64,000 bases of DNA from Lysinibacillus louembei (GCF_033880585.1 NZ_CP137624.1:3197501-3261500); one strand, 5' to 3'. Positions 49,947 to 60,939 are shown, counted from the stretch's first letter. Program-made: numbers and translations. Notes: generated by a model not told the origin, from the letters alone.

Positions 49947-51497
49947 TTAAATTTCTCGCTCAATCTCATAATCAATATGCAAAAAAAGCAAGCCAAATAA
50001 CGTCATTTGATGTGCTGCTAGTAATTGTGTTGCGGAAATTGCTGTAATTGTGAAACGCTCCTGTAATGGTAGTTTCATGACAGCAGAGCCTATCGCTAAA
50101 TAAACACCCGCATCTGCGCCATTACGACTCGTTAAATGTAGCTTTCCTTGCTCCTCATACAATGCTAAAATCCCAATCATCGTTGAATAGGGCAATGGCA
50201 ACGCAATATTCATATAGGTTTGATCAGATGTATGCTGAGAATAAATCGCTGTGAAGACACGACGTCCCTTCACTGTGCGAATCCATGCTCGTGGAAATGT
50301 TCGCCCATCCACCTTTTCATCCACGAGCACAATACGCCCTGTCATTTCTGTTTTCGTTTTACTCAATGGCAAATTAATTTGCTGAACCCACCTGCTCAAG
50401 CCTTTATAAATAAAGGCGAAGGGTAAAAACCACCACGCCCAACGCACCTGCGCAAATAACCGGTAGGCGGTTGTCTGCTCGTAAAAATGCGCAATAGCTG
50501 GATGTAAATTTATCGTCTCCACAAAATCATCTAGCTTCTCGACTAAGCCTTTATGTACAGCTCCCTCATTTACTAGCTTTCCTCGAATTTGGCTAATCGG
50601 AAATTGAAAAGCGCCCTGCCTCGTTGCAGGGATATGTAGCAGCCATCCGAGCACCGTAAAAATACCGAAGAAATAGCAATTAACAAAGCCATGAAACTGC
50701 AACATATTTGGAATATCAACAATCATATGTCCTGTAAAATTACCATACGCATATAAAACAGACCACAGAATAGAGAAACATATTGCTGCAATGGAGAGAC
50801 GAATAAAAATCCCCTGCCACAAAGAAAGCTTTGTACGTATTACAAGAAACAGCAGCAAATAAATCGCCAAAATATAAAGCAGCGCTGACAGCATTTCAAT
50901 AACTGTTGACAGTGTAATGCCAATCGCCATCCATATTGGCCCTGACACAATCACCGCCACAACAAGCTTATATAAAGTACCTCCTGTTAAACGTCCAAGC
51001 AGCCCAACTGAAATACAAAGCAGAAAAGCCGAATAATGAAAATGAATCGCAGTTAGCCATGTAATTAAAGGTGTGAAGCCTGTATCAATACCAACCGTAT
51101 AAGCAAAAAACCACATACCACCAACAACTAAATATATAAGCCCGATATCAATGGCGATTTCTGCTGTATTAGTAAAGCCACGCTGTAAAAAACGACGAAA
51201 ACCTAGCCAGCTAATCATCGCTGTTGCTAGCAAATAAAGCGCGGCTCCTACAAGCATCACCGTTTTATTTGTCGTAAAAGCTAGCATTGCTACACTGAGT
51301 TGACCAAGTGCTACAAGGCTTTGCTGCCCCTTCGTTAATTTCACGATGCCCTGCACAATCGCCGGCACAAATACGAGCTGTGCAAGCGTTAAATACAAGA
51401 AAAAATGAGCCCTATCCGCCCCAATCACAACAACGGCAAAAAGAAGCAGACCAAATAGCGATAACGGATTAATCGACTGGCGTAAATTGCCCAGCAT
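49947..51497 (-). CDS. yndJ: YndJ-like membrane protein
   Basis: Protein of 516 residues. About nine to ten spans occupy residues 8-290 (for instance IGLIYLVVGGMWFFAYTVG and WLTAIHFHYSAFLLCISVG), followed by a soluble tail of about 200 residues. It corresponds in layout to Bacillus YndJ, of unknown function. It starts 29 bases inside the DUF4166 gene and is the last gene of a compact run that begins with an FAD oxidoreductase. The next sequence after the stop is an Rpn relic. Confidence 0.75.
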   Translation of the reverse strand: MLGNLRQSINPLSLFGLLLFAVVVIGADRAHFFLYLTLAQLVFVPAIVQGIVKLTKGQQSLVALGQLSVAMLAFTTNKTVMLVGAALYLLATAMISWLGFRRFLQRGFTNTAEIAIDIGLIYLVVGGMWFFAYTVGIDTGFTPLITWLTAIHFHYSAFLLCISVGLLGRLTGGTLYKLVVAVIVSGPIWMAIGITLSTVIEMLSALLYILAIYLLLFLVIRTKLSLWQGIFIRLSIAAICFSILWSVLYAYGNFTGHMIVDIPNMLQFHGFVNCYFFGIFTVLGWLLHIPATRQGAFQFPISQIRGKLVNEGAVHKGLVEKLDDFVETINLHPAIAHFYEQTTAYRLFAQVRWAWWFLPFAFIYKGLSRWVQQINLPLSKTKTEMTGRIVLVDEKVDGRTFPRAWIRTVKGRRVFTAIYSQHTSDQTYMNIALPLPYSTMIGILALYEEQGKLHLTSRNGADAGVYLAIGSAVMKLPLQERFTITAISATQLLAAHQMTLFGLLFLHIDYEIEREI

Positions 51498-52074
51498 ACA
51501 ACATCAGCCTCCCTACTAGCGGATTCATGATGGAAACATGAATCGTATACACCTGCAATGCATCATCATAGCCCTCTTCAACAATGACTCTCCCCTCTAA
51601 ACAGGGAGGTATCTTCATTTCAAACTTCTTCGCAACAAAGCGCTGTAAGCCTGAGCGAATCAACAAGCGCCCTTCCTTCGTCACAGAAAAATGCAAATCC
51701 GAATAAAACAAGGCAGGTGTGCCTAAATAATCCTTTACAATATGCCGCTCTGTATCAACGGTCATTAACGCATCAAAGCGACGCACCTTATCTCCAAAAT
51801 AAAAGGCACGCTCCCACTCTACTTCGTAATCTCCATTATCCATTTGCTTACAAACATTGCGAAGCGTAAACGGCACATTGCGTCCCGATTCTGGAAACAA
51901 AAAATGAAACTTCGTCGCCAATCGATAAAAAGGATGTAATAGATTTGAGCCTGTTTCAATCGTTTGCATCATACCAGTTGCCTGAAACGGCTCATTCAAA
52001 GGTAGTGCATAGCGTTCCTGCAATTTCGGATGGAGCCGCTGAAAGCTTTCCCCTAATAGCTTTTCATAAATCAT
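51469..52074 (-). CDS. DUF4166 protein
   Basis: Protein of 201 residues opening MIYEKLLGESFQRLHPKLQERY, with FLFPESGRNVPFTLRN and a C-terminal beta-rich part. DUF4166 proteins of Bacillales commonly sit with a DoxX-like and a YndJ gene, as here. No enzymatic motif is apparent. The ATG overlaps the preceding stop by four bases (ATGA), with AAGGAGGAG upstream. Confidence 0.8.
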   Translation of the reverse strand: MIYEKLLGESFQRLHPKLQERYALPLNEPFQATGMMQTIETGSNLLHPFYRLATKFHFLFPESGRNVPFTLRNVCKQMDNGDYEVEWERAFYFGDKVRRFDALMTVDTERHIVKDYLGTPALFYSDLHFSVTKEGRLLIRSGLQRFVAKKFEMKIPPCLEGRVIVEEGYDDALQVYTIHVSIMNPLVGRLMLYAGQFTPVD

Positions 52075-52979
52075 GCCTCTCTCCTCCTTTTGCAGCTTTT
52101 CGCTGTAGGGCAATTTTGCTGGCAGAGATAACCGACAATCGATAAAGCAATCAATGCGCCATTTAACGAAATCACATTAAACGGACCTATTAATGTTTCA
52201 CTGCTTGTCAAGCCTGTGCTAATCGTTAAAATTGGAAACAAGACAAGTTGCATCATATACAGGTGGCTTTTATTAAATGGCAATAGCCAAATTATGCCGA
52301 ATAATATTTCAGCTACACCAACCAAACGTACAGCCCATTGTGCCATCCCCCCGCCAATACCACTGACCGCAGTAAAAAGTGCTACTTCCTCTGGATGTAG
52401 CCCAATAAGCTTCGGTACAAGTCCTTGATAACACCAAATAAAGAAAAACGTCAGTGACAACAATACTGATAAAAAGAAGCGACGATATTGTATGCTTGGT
52501 GGCTCTCCTGTATTTAGCCATCTTCGCAATACATCAAAGCTGAGTGCTGTCGCCCAGCCCATCAATGGGCGAAATAATATATCAAAGGCTCTGCCTACTG
52601 CACCGAAGCGCACCTGATAATCGTATTGTGTTAGAAAAGTCAGCGTTTCTCCATTCGGCACGTATTGCCAGTACCCTTTTCCCTCTGCAATCGGTGAAAT
52701 TTTTTTCTCCGTCCCAAAATGCAACGAGGAAGTTCTTGACCCATTTTTTTTATGATGTGTGCCTTTGCTTTCACCCCAGCCTTCTACAGTGAAAAGCGAG
52801 CCTACTTTCGTTTTATATGTAAACAATTGTGATGCATCTGGTGTTTCCTTGTCTTTATAATGGATTTCAGAAAAACGCAAATCCCACTTTGCATGCAGTT
52901 CCGGATTTTGCGTATATTCCCATAATTGCTCCATCGATGTATCCATCTCGATTTCAACATAAATTGGCTTACTTTTCAT
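52071..52979 (-). CDS. SRPBCC domain fused to DoxX-like membrane domain
   Basis: Protein of 302 residues. Residues 1-140 form a START/SRPBCC-like ligand-binding domain (YVEIEMDTSMEQLWEYTQNPELHAKWD at its start). Residues 165-290 contain four spans with WAVRLVGVAEILFGIIWLLP, the DoxX-like signature. A hydrophobic ligand moved between the soluble cup and the membrane is a plausible inference. It begins 11 bases inside the FAD oxidoreductase gene. Confidence 0.82.
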   Translation of the reverse strand: MKSKPIYVEIEMDTSMEQLWEYTQNPELHAKWDLRFSEIHYKDKETPDASQLFTYKTKVGSLFTVEGWGESKGTHHKKNGSRTSSLHFGTEKKISPIAEGKGYWQYVPNGETLTFLTQYDYQVRFGAVGRAFDILFRPLMGWATALSFDVLRRWLNTGEPPSIQYRRFFLSVLLSLTFFFIWCYQGLVPKLIGLHPEEVALFTAVSGIGGGMAQWAVRLVGVAEILFGIIWLLPFNKSHLYMMQLVLFPILTISTGLTSSETLIGPFNVISLNGALIALSIVGYLCQQNCPTAKSCKRRREA

Positions 52980-54096
52980 GTCGTATCACATCCGTTAACC
53001 GATAATTGTCTACATTGATTTCAGTCACTAGCCCTTGTGCCAGTGCTGCTAATTCCTTACCTAAATATGGACCAACCGTTAAGCCACTTGAGCCTAAGCC
53101 ATTTGCTACAAGCACATTCGAAAATTGCGGCAAGCGCCCAATGACAGGGATGGCATTTGGCACAACAGGACGAAAGCCTACTTTTAACTCACTTAACTGT
53201 GCTTCTCGCAAATCAGGGGCTATTTGAAAGGCTTTTTCTGCCATTTCATGTGCCGCACCAATCGTCGGGCGCATATCAAAGCCTTTATCATCCTCATGCG
53301 TCGTGCCTACCATCAATCTCCCCTCTTCAAATGCCAGCATGTATAAAGTGGAAGGTGCCATGACAACAGGTAAATGCTCCGTTTTTTCGTTATCTAGTTG
53401 CAGCTCTAAAATTTGTGCCTTCTGCGGCTTCACCTGCATATCGAGCTTGAGCGGCTGCAATGTTTCATTGCCCCATGCACCTGTTGTCACAATGATTTCA
53501 TCTGCTTCAATGACGATACCGTTGACCATTACACCGATCACTTTGCCATCCTCCACTTGTAAGGCAGCATCACCTTCAATATATTTTGCATCTAGCTTAA
53601 TAGCTGCATTTTTCATTGCTTGCGTTACTTTTCGTCCATCAACCCGTGCACCACCGCTTGCATACGCAGCATGCATTGGCTCTGTTATGTAGGGGAACAT
53701 TTTCGTTATTTCTTCAGCTGACAGCTTTCTCGTTCCACCAATTTCAGGTGCTTCAGCTTTACGCTTATCCGCCAATGCTAAAATTTGCTCAATGCGCTTT
53801 TCCTCTGAATGAATATGCAATGCACCTACTTGTGCATAGCCTGTATCGAATTCACCTAGCTCAGCTAATTTTTCGATAAGCTGCGGATAGTACGCTGCAC
53901 CGTTTTTCGCTAAAAAATACCATGCTTTATTGCGGCGCTGTGAAAGCCATGGGCTAATAATGCCTGCTGCTACATTTGTCGCCTGGCCCGCGTCATTACG
54001 ATCAATAACTGTTACCTGTGCCTTATTTAAAGCTAAATGAAGGGCAGTCGAGGCACCTAAAATGCCTGCGCCTATTACGATATATTGTTTTGTCAT
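52969..54096 (-). CDS. FAD-dependent oxidoreductase of the DadA/glycine oxidase group
   Basis: Protein of 375 residues. The N-terminal FAD loop is IVIGAGILGASTALHLA; further parts are GQATNVAAGIISPW, ARVDGRKVTQAMKNAA and the C-terminal VLVANGLGSSGLTVGPYLGKELA that closes the flavin site. The family oxidises amino acids such as glycine, sarcosine or D-amino acids. First gene of the four-gene run ending in yndJ; the functional link to the membrane proteins is unknown. Confidence 0.88.
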   Translation of the reverse strand: MTKQYIVIGAGILGASTALHLALNKAQVTVIDRNDAGQATNVAAGIISPWLSQRRNKAWYFLAKNGAAYYPQLIEKLAELGEFDTGYAQVGALHIHSEEKRIEQILALADKRKAEAPEIGGTRKLSAEEITKMFPYITEPMHAAYASGGARVDGRKVTQAMKNAAIKLDAKYIEGDAALQVEDGKVIGVMVNGIVIEADEIIVTTGAWGNETLQPLKLDMQVKPQKAQILELQLDNEKTEHLPVVMAPSTLYMLAFEEGRLMVGTTHEDDKGFDMRPTIGAAHEMAEKAFQIAPDLREAQLSELKVGFRPVVPNAIPVIGRLPQFSNVLVANGLGSSGLTVGPYLGKELAALAQGLVTEINVDNYRLTDVIRHEK

Positions 54097-54287
54097 TTTA
54101 TCCCCTCTTTTACTATATAGACTTTGCCAATAGCACTATTATGATACCATATTTTCCTTGTCGATAAGGCTGTCTAGGAAGCAAAATATCCTACATTGGT
54201 TCTGCCCACCTATTTCAGCATTTGCATAAAATAACCGCTTATTGCCAATAATTATTTTATTGTTGATTTAAATAAGGAGAAGGCTCT

Positions 54288-55604
54288 ATGACAAATATAG
54301 TGAATGAACTCACAAATAAATTTTCCAATCATCACGATTTTTTTATAGAGGAAGAGCTGATTGATAATACGATTGTTTATGTAATTGGTTTTACTACGCT
54401 TGTAGATGTAACGAAATCAAAATTATATATTCAACAAATAGCTGCTTCATCTATTTCAATAAAAGCATTTTTTACTAATATTAGCAATGAATTAAATGTC
54501 CCTGATGAACAGCTGATAAAAGCAATATTGACAGGCTCTATCATCATCCTTTCTAAAGATGCCACGAGAAATGCGGTTGTTGAAGCTTTTCCTCAAAAGC
54601 TCGGAAGCGATATTAGTGAGTCAAAAAACGAAAGCCCTGTGCAAGCTTCAATCGACGCCTTTGGCAATCATCTCGATATAAATGTTGGTATGATTCGCAA
54701 AAGGCTTAACACAGAGCGTCTCTGCCTTGACTCTTATGAAGTAGGTCAATTAAATAAGCGTAAAATTTATATGCTTTATGTTAAAGGCCGTGCATCTCCT
54801 GAGCTAATTAACAAGGTGGAGCAGCAGCTAACAACGGTTCAGCGCGATATTGAGACATTGGACGATTTAAATAACCAATTCGGTCATCGTAGATGGAGTC
54901 CTGTCAGCCACTTTTCTGCAACAGAGCTTCCAATACAAGCTGTTGATGCTTTAAAAAACAACCGCATTGTATTTTTTTTAGATCAATTTCCTTTTGCACT
55001 TATCTATCCAAATCTTGTTGGAGACATGGTCAGTAGTGCAAATGATCGCAATCTTACTTTTGCGCTAACTGTTATGCTACGCGCTTTACGGATTATCGGC
55101 ATTTTAGCAACTTTGCTTCTTCCTGCATTGTATGTTGCTTTAGTATCAGTAAATCCTGAGCTGTTTAAAACAGATTTGGCACTGTTTGTTATTCAAAGTA
55201 GAGAGGGAGTTCCTCTTTCAGCCTTTCTCGAAACAATTGTAATGGTCATATTGGTGGATTTAATATTGGAGGGTGTTGTCAGGTTACCTAAAAGCGTAGG
55301 ACCTGCTGTGACAATGGTAGGTGGGATTATTTTAGGACAATCCATGGTAGAGGCAGAATTAGTCAGCAATTTATTAATTATTACAATTACGGCTGTTGTC
55401 ATCGCAAGCTCTGCAGTTGTTGGTATGCAAAATTCCTTATACTTACGGTTACTGAAATACCCTATTTTATTGTTGGCATCTGTTTTTGGTATTTTAGGCA
55501 TATGTACAGGCTTCGTGCTTACTATTATCTATTTAGCAAGCTTAACCTCCAATGAAATTCCTTATCTCACATTTCGTCTAGGACAAAAAGGTGATGAAAC
55601 ATGA
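54288..55604 (+). CDS. gerA: spore germination protein, GerA family
   Basis: Protein of 438 residues, somewhat shorter than the usual 460-500. The N-terminal soluble domain is followed by the family block HFSATELPIQAVDALKNNR and FPFALIYPNLVGDM, then about five spans (LPALYVALVSVNPE; LILEGVVRLPKSVGPAVTMVGG). GerA-type proteins sense nutrients with GerB in the spore inner membrane. AAGGAGAAGG precedes the ATG. First of gerA-gerB-gerC; its stop overlaps the gerB start. Confidence 0.95.
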   Translation: MTNIVNELTNKFSNHHDFFIEEELIDNTIVYVIGFTTLVDVTKSKLYIQQIAASSISIKAFFTNISNELNVPDEQLIKAILTGSIIILSKDATRNAVVEAFPQKLGSDISESKNESPVQASIDAFGNHLDINVGMIRKRLNTERLCLDSYEVGQLNKRKIYMLYVKGRASPELINKVEQQLTTVQRDIETLDDLNNQFGHRRWSPVSHFSATELPIQAVDALKNNRIVFFLDQFPFALIYPNLVGDMVSSANDRNLTFALTVMLRALRIIGILATLLLPALYVALVSVNPELFKTDLALFVIQSREGVPLSAFLETIVMVILVDLILEGVVRLPKSVGPAVTMVGGIILGQSMVEAELVSNLLIITITAVVIASSAVVGMQNSLYLRLLKYPILLLASVFGILGICTGFVLTIIYLASLTSNEIPYLTFRLGQKGDET

Positions 55605-56680
55605 CAAAGCAACTCCAAATTGTAGCGGTTTTCATCATTGTTTCTTTAAGCTATGGCTACTTGCTCTATCCAAGTATTATTTATTCGTTAACCGACACGA
55701 CTCATTGGCTTGTCGTGTTAAGTCAAGGCTTTATCCAATTAATTTTAGTATGGCTATACATTAAAGGGTTGAAGCGCTTTCCTCAGCATACATTGCTGGA
55801 TATTTATTCAAAGATGGGCAAATGGATGACGCTGTTATTTCTCTTCCCCTTTGCGCTCAATCTTATAGCCCTTATCACATTTAGTGTACGCATGCACACA
55901 GAAACCATTTTATCAATTTTTTTACCTCGAACGCCTTATTGGTCGATTTTACTATTGCTGCTATTCATCTCAGCTTATACAGCCATAAAAGGCTTTGACA
56001 CGATTTTACGCTCTGCCATTTTTATTGTATTACTTATTCTATTCATTATTTTGTTGAACACCTTTTCATCATTTGTCAATTATGATGTATATAACATTGC
56101 ATCAGATAAACATGTTTCTATCGCTTTTTTATTGAATCCAAAATTTCTGACTCTTATCGGCTTCTCCTCCTTTTTATTTTTAGGGTTTATTACGAATGAC
56201 AAGCCTTTAACATTTCCACCATTTATGATAGCGAGCATTGGTGTCATAGTCATTTTATTATCTTTTATTTATATCCCGCTTCTTATATTTGGGCATGAAA
56301 CGGTTGTCACAATGCCCCATCCTTTATTGGAAGCAACGGATTCCATCAACATTGGATGGTTTGTGTTCAATCGCCAAACGATGTTTTTAGGTATTACATT
56401 AATCGGCTTCGTCATACTAGCAAGTGCCGTCATGCTATGGATGATTGGGCAAATTATGCAAAGCCTTCTTCCAAAGTCGAAAAGGAAAAATTCTTTTTGG
56501 ATTATAATCTTTACCACGTTTTCACTAATTGCAGCATTGCTATTACCAAATCAAGCTGTAGCTGAAAAATACTTTCTATGGGGTGTAGGTATACAAGCTT
56601 TCTTTATGGCCATTATTCCGCTAACTATTTTTATTTACGGATTCGCATCAAAAAGAGGTGGTGTAAAGCATGAAAATTAA
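55601..56680 (+). CDS. gerB: spore germination protein, GerB family
   Basis: Protein of 359 residues with about ten spans, in the amino acid permease fold of GerAB proteins that bind germinants. Visible features: YGYLLYPSIIYSLTDTTHW near the start, a central FPLALNL-like segment (FLFPFALNLIALITFSVRM) and a basic C-terminus. The ATG overlaps the gerA stop (ATGA). The ligand is not predictable. Confidence 0.93.
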   Translation: MTKQLQIVAVFIIVSLSYGYLLYPSIIYSLTDTTHWLVVLSQGFIQLILVWLYIKGLKRFPQHTLLDIYSKMGKWMTLLFLFPFALNLIALITFSVRMHTETILSIFLPRTPYWSILLLLLFISAYTAIKGFDTILRSAIFIVLLILFIILLNTFSSFVNYDVYNIASDKHVSIAFLLNPKFLTLIGFSSFLFLGFITNDKPLTFPPFMIASIGVIVILLSFIYIPLLIFGHETVVTMPHPLLEATDSINIGWFVFNRQTMFLGITLIGFVILASAVMLWMIGQIMQSLLPKSKRKNSFWIIIFTTFSLIAALLLPNQAVAEKYFLWGVGIQAFFMAIIPLTIFIYGFASKRGGVKHEN

Positions 56681-57716
56681 AAGGTTATGTCTGCTGTTGA
56701 TACCAGTTCTTTTACTTGCTGGCTGTTGGGATATTAAAGATATTAATAAACGCTTCTTCCCTTTAATCGTCGCCATTTCAAAAGAAAATGATGAAGCCTA
56801 TACAATTACATTGCAGATGCCTATTCCCCAAAATGTCAATGAGGCTTCAAGAACTGTCACTGTCAAGGCAAATAGCATTGGAAGTGCACTGGAGCAAGTT
56901 CAGCTCGATGCAGAGGATGTCATCGATTACTCACAAACACAGCTCATTTTTATTCAAAGTAATTTAGCAAAGGAACAGCAGGCGATGCAAAAATTAATCC
57001 ATTTTGTCATGAACGCCAAGGAGATTCCTTCAAGGGCATTATTGGCCATTACAGATGAGAACGTTGAGGATTTATTAAAAGACATTAACCAAAAATTAGG
57101 CATTCAAACATCCTCTATCTATGATTATTTCAATAAAGGCTATGACTGGGCTCCAGAAATTTTTAGCATACCTATTTGGAAAGCATATCAAAGCCTCTTT
57201 TTCCATACACAAGACCTTGCGATTCCAGTTGCTAGTGCCGGAAAGGACACGGTGCTCACATTTGAGGGCTTAGATGTTTTTCGTAAGGGCGAGAAGATGG
57301 AAAGAATTAGTACAGCAGAAAGCCTGTTGCTCAATATGGTACAAAATAAAAACGAGGGTGGTACGGTAGAAAGTCTTGAGTCTGCTGATATTCATATTAT
57401 CAATAGCTCTGTAAAGAAGCATGCAACAATGAAAAATAAGCGCCCTGTTCTATCAGTGGACTTACATTTAACAATGCGTATTTTAGAAAAAAAGCAAGAT
57501 ATTTCAGATAAACATATTCAACAACAGCTGCAACAGCGTCTCGAACAAAGATTCCACACGCTGTTGCAGCGATTACAAGAGGCGCATACAGACATTTTTG
57601 GCTTCGGTCAACAATTTCGACAGTTCATTCCTTACAAGGAATTAAAAAATTGGCGAACGACTTATTATCCTAATTTACAAGTTGATTTCAATGTTTCAAC
57701 TACTATAACACAGTAA
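56670..57716 (+). CDS. gerC: spore germination lipoprotein, GerC family
   Basis: Protein of 348 residues with a lipoprotein signal (LLLIPVLLLAGCWD, Cys near residue 19) and the family opening WDIKDINKRFFPLIVAIS, then three soluble domains. It anchors on the outer face of the inner spore membrane and supports the GerA/GerB receptor. It begins 11 bases inside gerB, so all three genes are translationally coupled. A terminator follows at 57732. Confidence 0.95.
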   Translation: MKIKRLCLLLIPVLLLAGCWDIKDINKRFFPLIVAISKENDEAYTITLQMPIPQNVNEASRTVTVKANSIGSALEQVQLDAEDVIDYSQTQLIFIQSNLAKEQQAMQKLIHFVMNAKEIPSRALLAITDENVEDLLKDINQKLGIQTSSIYDYFNKGYDWAPEIFSIPIWKAYQSLFFHTQDLAIPVASAGKDTVLTFEGLDVFRKGEKMERISTAESLLLNMVQNKNEGGTVESLESADIHIINSSVKKHATMKNKRPVLSVDLHLTMRILEKKQDISDKHIQQQLQQRLEQRFHTLLQRLQEAHTDIFGFGQQFRQFIPYKELKNWRTTYYPNLQVDFNVSTTITQ

Positions 57717-57731
57717 ATCTATTTTACAAAA

Positions 57732-57775
57732 AATGTCTGAAAAGTGGCGTATTTAGAGCACACTTTTCAGACATT
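57732..57775. terminator. terminator between gerC and the converging receptor gene
   Basis: AATGTCTGAAAAGTG pairs perfectly with CACTTTTCAGACATT over a 14-base loop; A and T tracts on the two sides are short. Confidence 0.75.
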
Positions 57776-57784
57776 CATCTATTG

Positions 57785-59470
57785 CTACACTTTAAATTTT
57801 TGGATTTCCGCTTGCAGTTCTTGCGCATTTTCACTTAAAGTGATGGCTACATGTGATACTTCATTCATTGTAGCTGCCTGTTCCTCCATTGCCGCAGCTA
57901 CCATATCAATATTGCTAGACGTTCTTTCAGCACCAGAGGCAATTTCCGTTACAGAAGCAGCAACTTGCTCTGTGCTTGCAGATAATTGCTCGGCTGTTGC
58001 GGATATGTCCTGAATTTGATAAGTCATATCACTTACTGCCCCTACAATTGCTTGGAACGATTCACCAGCTTTTGTAATGACCTCTACACCATCTTTTACA
58101 GAAGCAAGTGAGCTTGCTACCGCTCGTTCAACATCTCCTGTATCCTGTTTAATCTCCATTGTTAGCTCGACTATATGATTGGCAGATGTCTTCGATTCCT
58201 CTGCTAATTTACGTACTTCATCAGCAACTACGGCAAAGCCTTTTCCCGCCTCTCCAGCACGTGCTGCTTCAATTGCCGCATTTAGTGCGAGCAAATTCGT
58301 TTGTTCTGTAATAGCTGTAATGACCTGTGTAATACTTTCAATTTCCTCTGTTTGTTTAGCTAGCTTCTGTACTAGCTCATTCACTGTCGAGGTTGTTGCA
58401 CTAATCACTTGCATTTGCTGACTAGCATGTTCAACAATTTGCGTACCGTTAGTCGCTACACCGCTTGCATTAAGTGAAGACGAATGCAGTGTTTGAGAAG
58501 CCTCTGCAATCCGTTGAACACCCTGTGCTGTTTCTCCCATCGCTAATGCACTTTCATTGGCTGCACGTGTTGACACCTGTGTCGTTTCTGCTGTATCAGT
58601 TACTTGTCTCGTGACTTCCTCTGTTGTAGAAGTCATTTCCTCACCACTTGCTGAAAGCTGCTGAGCGGAAGCACTCAGTTGCTCTGCATTCGATTGAACA
58701 TTGGCAATTAAGCTACGTAAATTGTTTTTCATAATATTAAAAATATTGCCAAGTTGTCCTAGCTCATCCTTGGAAGCAATCGCTATATCTGCTCCAGAAA
58801 GATTTCCTTCACTAATAACCGTCGCACTATCCATAATGCTATGTAATGGATTGGTAATTGTTCGACGTATGTAAATCATTAGCCCGATACCAATCATGAC
58901 ACTAATTGCTAAAACAACAAGCGAAATAATGTGAGCCATTGTAATCGCTGAGACTGTAGCATCTTTAATTTCATCCATCTGCCCCATTTGATAGTTTTCC
59001 ATTTCCGTTGTCACAGCGAATGTCGCTAAATTTGTCTTTGAAATCGCTGTATTAAGCAGCACCATCGCTTGTTCTCTATCATTCTTTTCAACCGCTTCTA
59101 TAAACCTAGGTAAAACGGTATTAAACTCTTGATTAGAAGCATCAAGCTGCTCCCACCATTCCTTCATTTGCTCTGCTGCTAAATAAGTCTTTAAAGTAGC
59201 AATATCAGACTTTAGTTTATCAACAAACTGTAAAAGCGTTGCTTTATTTTCTTGCGATGGATTTTCAATCATCGCGCGAATGTAAACCTCCTGTACCGCC
59301 ACCCCAAAACGAATTTCTTTAATAGAAAGCATTTGCTCTAAACGTGAATCCATTGCTTCTGTTGTTCGCTGCTCAATCTTATTTAAATTCATATAGTTAC
59401 TGCCAACAGAAATCGCTAGCAATAGAATAAAAATAATAAAAGAAGCATTCAATTTTTTCCCTACGCTCAT
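57785..59470 (-). CDS. methyl-accepting chemotaxis protein, four-helix-bundle sensor
   Basis: Protein of 561 residues. A span at 8-28 precedes a sensing domain of about 150 helical residues of the 4HB_MCP type ([22 protein letters not shown] at its start), a second span near 185-208, HAMP, and a signalling domain with [20 protein letters not shown]. It ends in a KFKV tail. AAAGGAGGGGG precedes the ATG. It is a close paralogue of the receptor at 61637-63325; the strongest divergence is in the sensing domain. Confidence 0.93.
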   Translation of the reverse strand: MSVGKKLNASFIIFILLLAISVGSNYMNLNKIEQRTTEAMDSRLEQMLSIKEIRFGVAVQEVYIRAMIENPSQENKATLLQFVDKLKSDIATLKTYLAAEQMKEWWEQLDASNQEFNTVLPRFIEAVEKNDREQAMVLLNTAISKTNLATFAVTTEMENYQMGQMDEIKDATVSAITMAHIISLVVLAISVMIGIGLMIYIRRTITNPLHSIMDSATVISEGNLSGADIAIASKDELGQLGNIFNIMKNNLRSLIANVQSNAEQLSASAQQLSASGEEMTSTTEEVTRQVTDTAETTQVSTRAANESALAMGETAQGVQRIAEASQTLHSSSLNASGVATNGTQIVEHASQQMQVISATTSTVNELVQKLAKQTEEIESITQVITAITEQTNLLALNAAIEAARAGEAGKGFAVVADEVRKLAEESKTSANHIVELTMEIKQDTGDVERAVASSLASVKDGVEVITKAGESFQAIVGAVSDMTYQIQDISATAEQLSASTEQVAASVTEIASGAERTSSNIDMVAAAMEEQAATMNEVSHVAITLSENAQELQAEIQKFKV

Positions 59471-59736
59471 TATAAATCCCCCTCCTTTTTTATTATGAGA
59501 AAACAGCTAATTTACTCACAATAATTTATAACATTCTCCCATAAACAAAAGAAAAACGAAATATGCAATATACATAAATAACATCAAATAAGTAAAATTA
59601 ATTCTATATGACTAATTTTTTTAGAAAAAACTGGAACTATTTCTCGTTTTTTAATGTCATCAGCAAAAAGCAAACGCAAGTTCTTATTTTATTCTTTTCT
59701 TTTGTCTAAATGTTTTATATGATAAAGGAAAACTAA

Positions 59737-60939
59737 ATGAGAAAGGCAGATGTGTGCATGATTCAATTAACGAACAAGCAAGCACGTCAATTTTTACTAT
59801 TGAAGCATGGGCTGTTAGGTGAATATAAATTTAATGGAAAGGAAGGAATTATGGATTTTGCCAAACAAGTCAGCTGTATTCAATACGACCCGATCGATGT
59901 CTGCGGAAAAAATGCCGAATTAGTGCTACAATCGCGCATTAAAGGGTTTACGAAGGAACTGCTTGCTGAATTGCTGTATAAGGATCGACGCCTTGTCGAT
60001 TATCCCGATAAAAATTTAGCGATTATTGTTGTGGAGGATTGGCCTTATTTTGAGCGTTACAGACAAGCAGCACGTCAACATGGTGAGCGCTATCCTGAAA
60101 TGGAGGCATTGACAGCACAAGTACGCACGCATATCGAACAGCATGGGGCTATCAGCTCAGATGATTTAAAATTGGCTGGCAATTTCTCATGGCAATCGGT
60201 CATTCACTGGAGCGGTGGTAACAATGTATCACGCTCTGTGCTAGAGCAGATGTATTCAACTGGCGAATTGATTATTCATCATAAAAAAGGAACACGGAAA
60301 TATTACGATAGCGCCACAAAGTACATACAGTCAAGCTTGCTGGATGCACCAGAGCCTTTGGAAAACGAGCTTGCACATTATAAATGGCGGGTACTGCGTC
60401 GAATCGGAGCTGTTGGACTTTTATGGAATCGTGCATCTGATGCATGGCTAAACATACGTGGATTAAAGGCAACACAGCGCAATGAGGTTTTCCAGCAGCT
60501 ATTACAAGAGGGACGTATTTTAGCTGTTACTGTAGAGCAAACGAAGGATTTGTTATACTGTCTTGCGGAGGATTTACCACTTATTGAAAGCATTTTGCAG
60601 AAGCCAGCCTTAAAGCCACGCTGTGAGCTAATTGCTCCATTGGATAATTTGATGTGGGATAGAAAGCTTATTAATGCATTATTTGGCTTCGATTATACGT
60701 GGGAAATCTACACACCAGCAAGCAAACGAAAATTTAGCTACTACGTATTGCCTCTATTGTATGGGGAACGCTTTATCGGACGTGCCGAGATTGTTGTGGA
60801 ACGTAAAACCAAAACGCTTGCCGTTAAAAATATTTGGTATGAGGATGACATAAAGCCAACACAGGCCATGCAAAAAGTCTTGAATCATTGCCTTCAAAGG
60901 TTTGCAGCATTCAACGGCTGTGAAACGATTTCAAATTAA
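59737..60939 (+). CDS. winged-helix protein of the AlkZ/YcaQ DNA glycosylase family
   Basis: Protein of 400 residues (HTH_42 superfamily). Conserved parts are QVSCIQYDPIDVCGKNAELVLQSRI with the Gln-x-Asp motif near residue 48, LVDYPDKNLAIIVVEDWP and LIAPLDNLMWDRKL. Family members such as AlkZ and YcaQ unhook DNA crosslinks or excise alkylated bases. Both the ATG at 59737, after AAAGGAAA, and one at 59758 are possible starts. Single gene between the two receptor genes. Confidence 0.87.
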   Translation: MRKADVCMIQLTNKQARQFLLLKHGLLGEYKFNGKEGIMDFAKQVSCIQYDPIDVCGKNAELVLQSRIKGFTKELLAELLYKDRRLVDYPDKNLAIIVVEDWPYFERYRQAARQHGERYPEMEALTAQVRTHIEQHGAISSDDLKLAGNFSWQSVIHWSGGNNVSRSVLEQMYSTGELIIHHKKGTRKYYDSATKYIQSSLLDAPEPLENELAHYKWRVLRRIGAVGLLWNRASDAWLNIRGLKATQRNEVFQQLLQEGRILAVTVEQTKDLLYCLAEDLPLIESILQKPALKPRCELIAPLDNLMWDRKLINALFGFDYTWEIYTPASKRKFSYYVLPLLYGERFIGRAEIVVERKTKTLAVKNIWYEDDIKPTQAMQKVLNHCLQRFAAFNGCETISN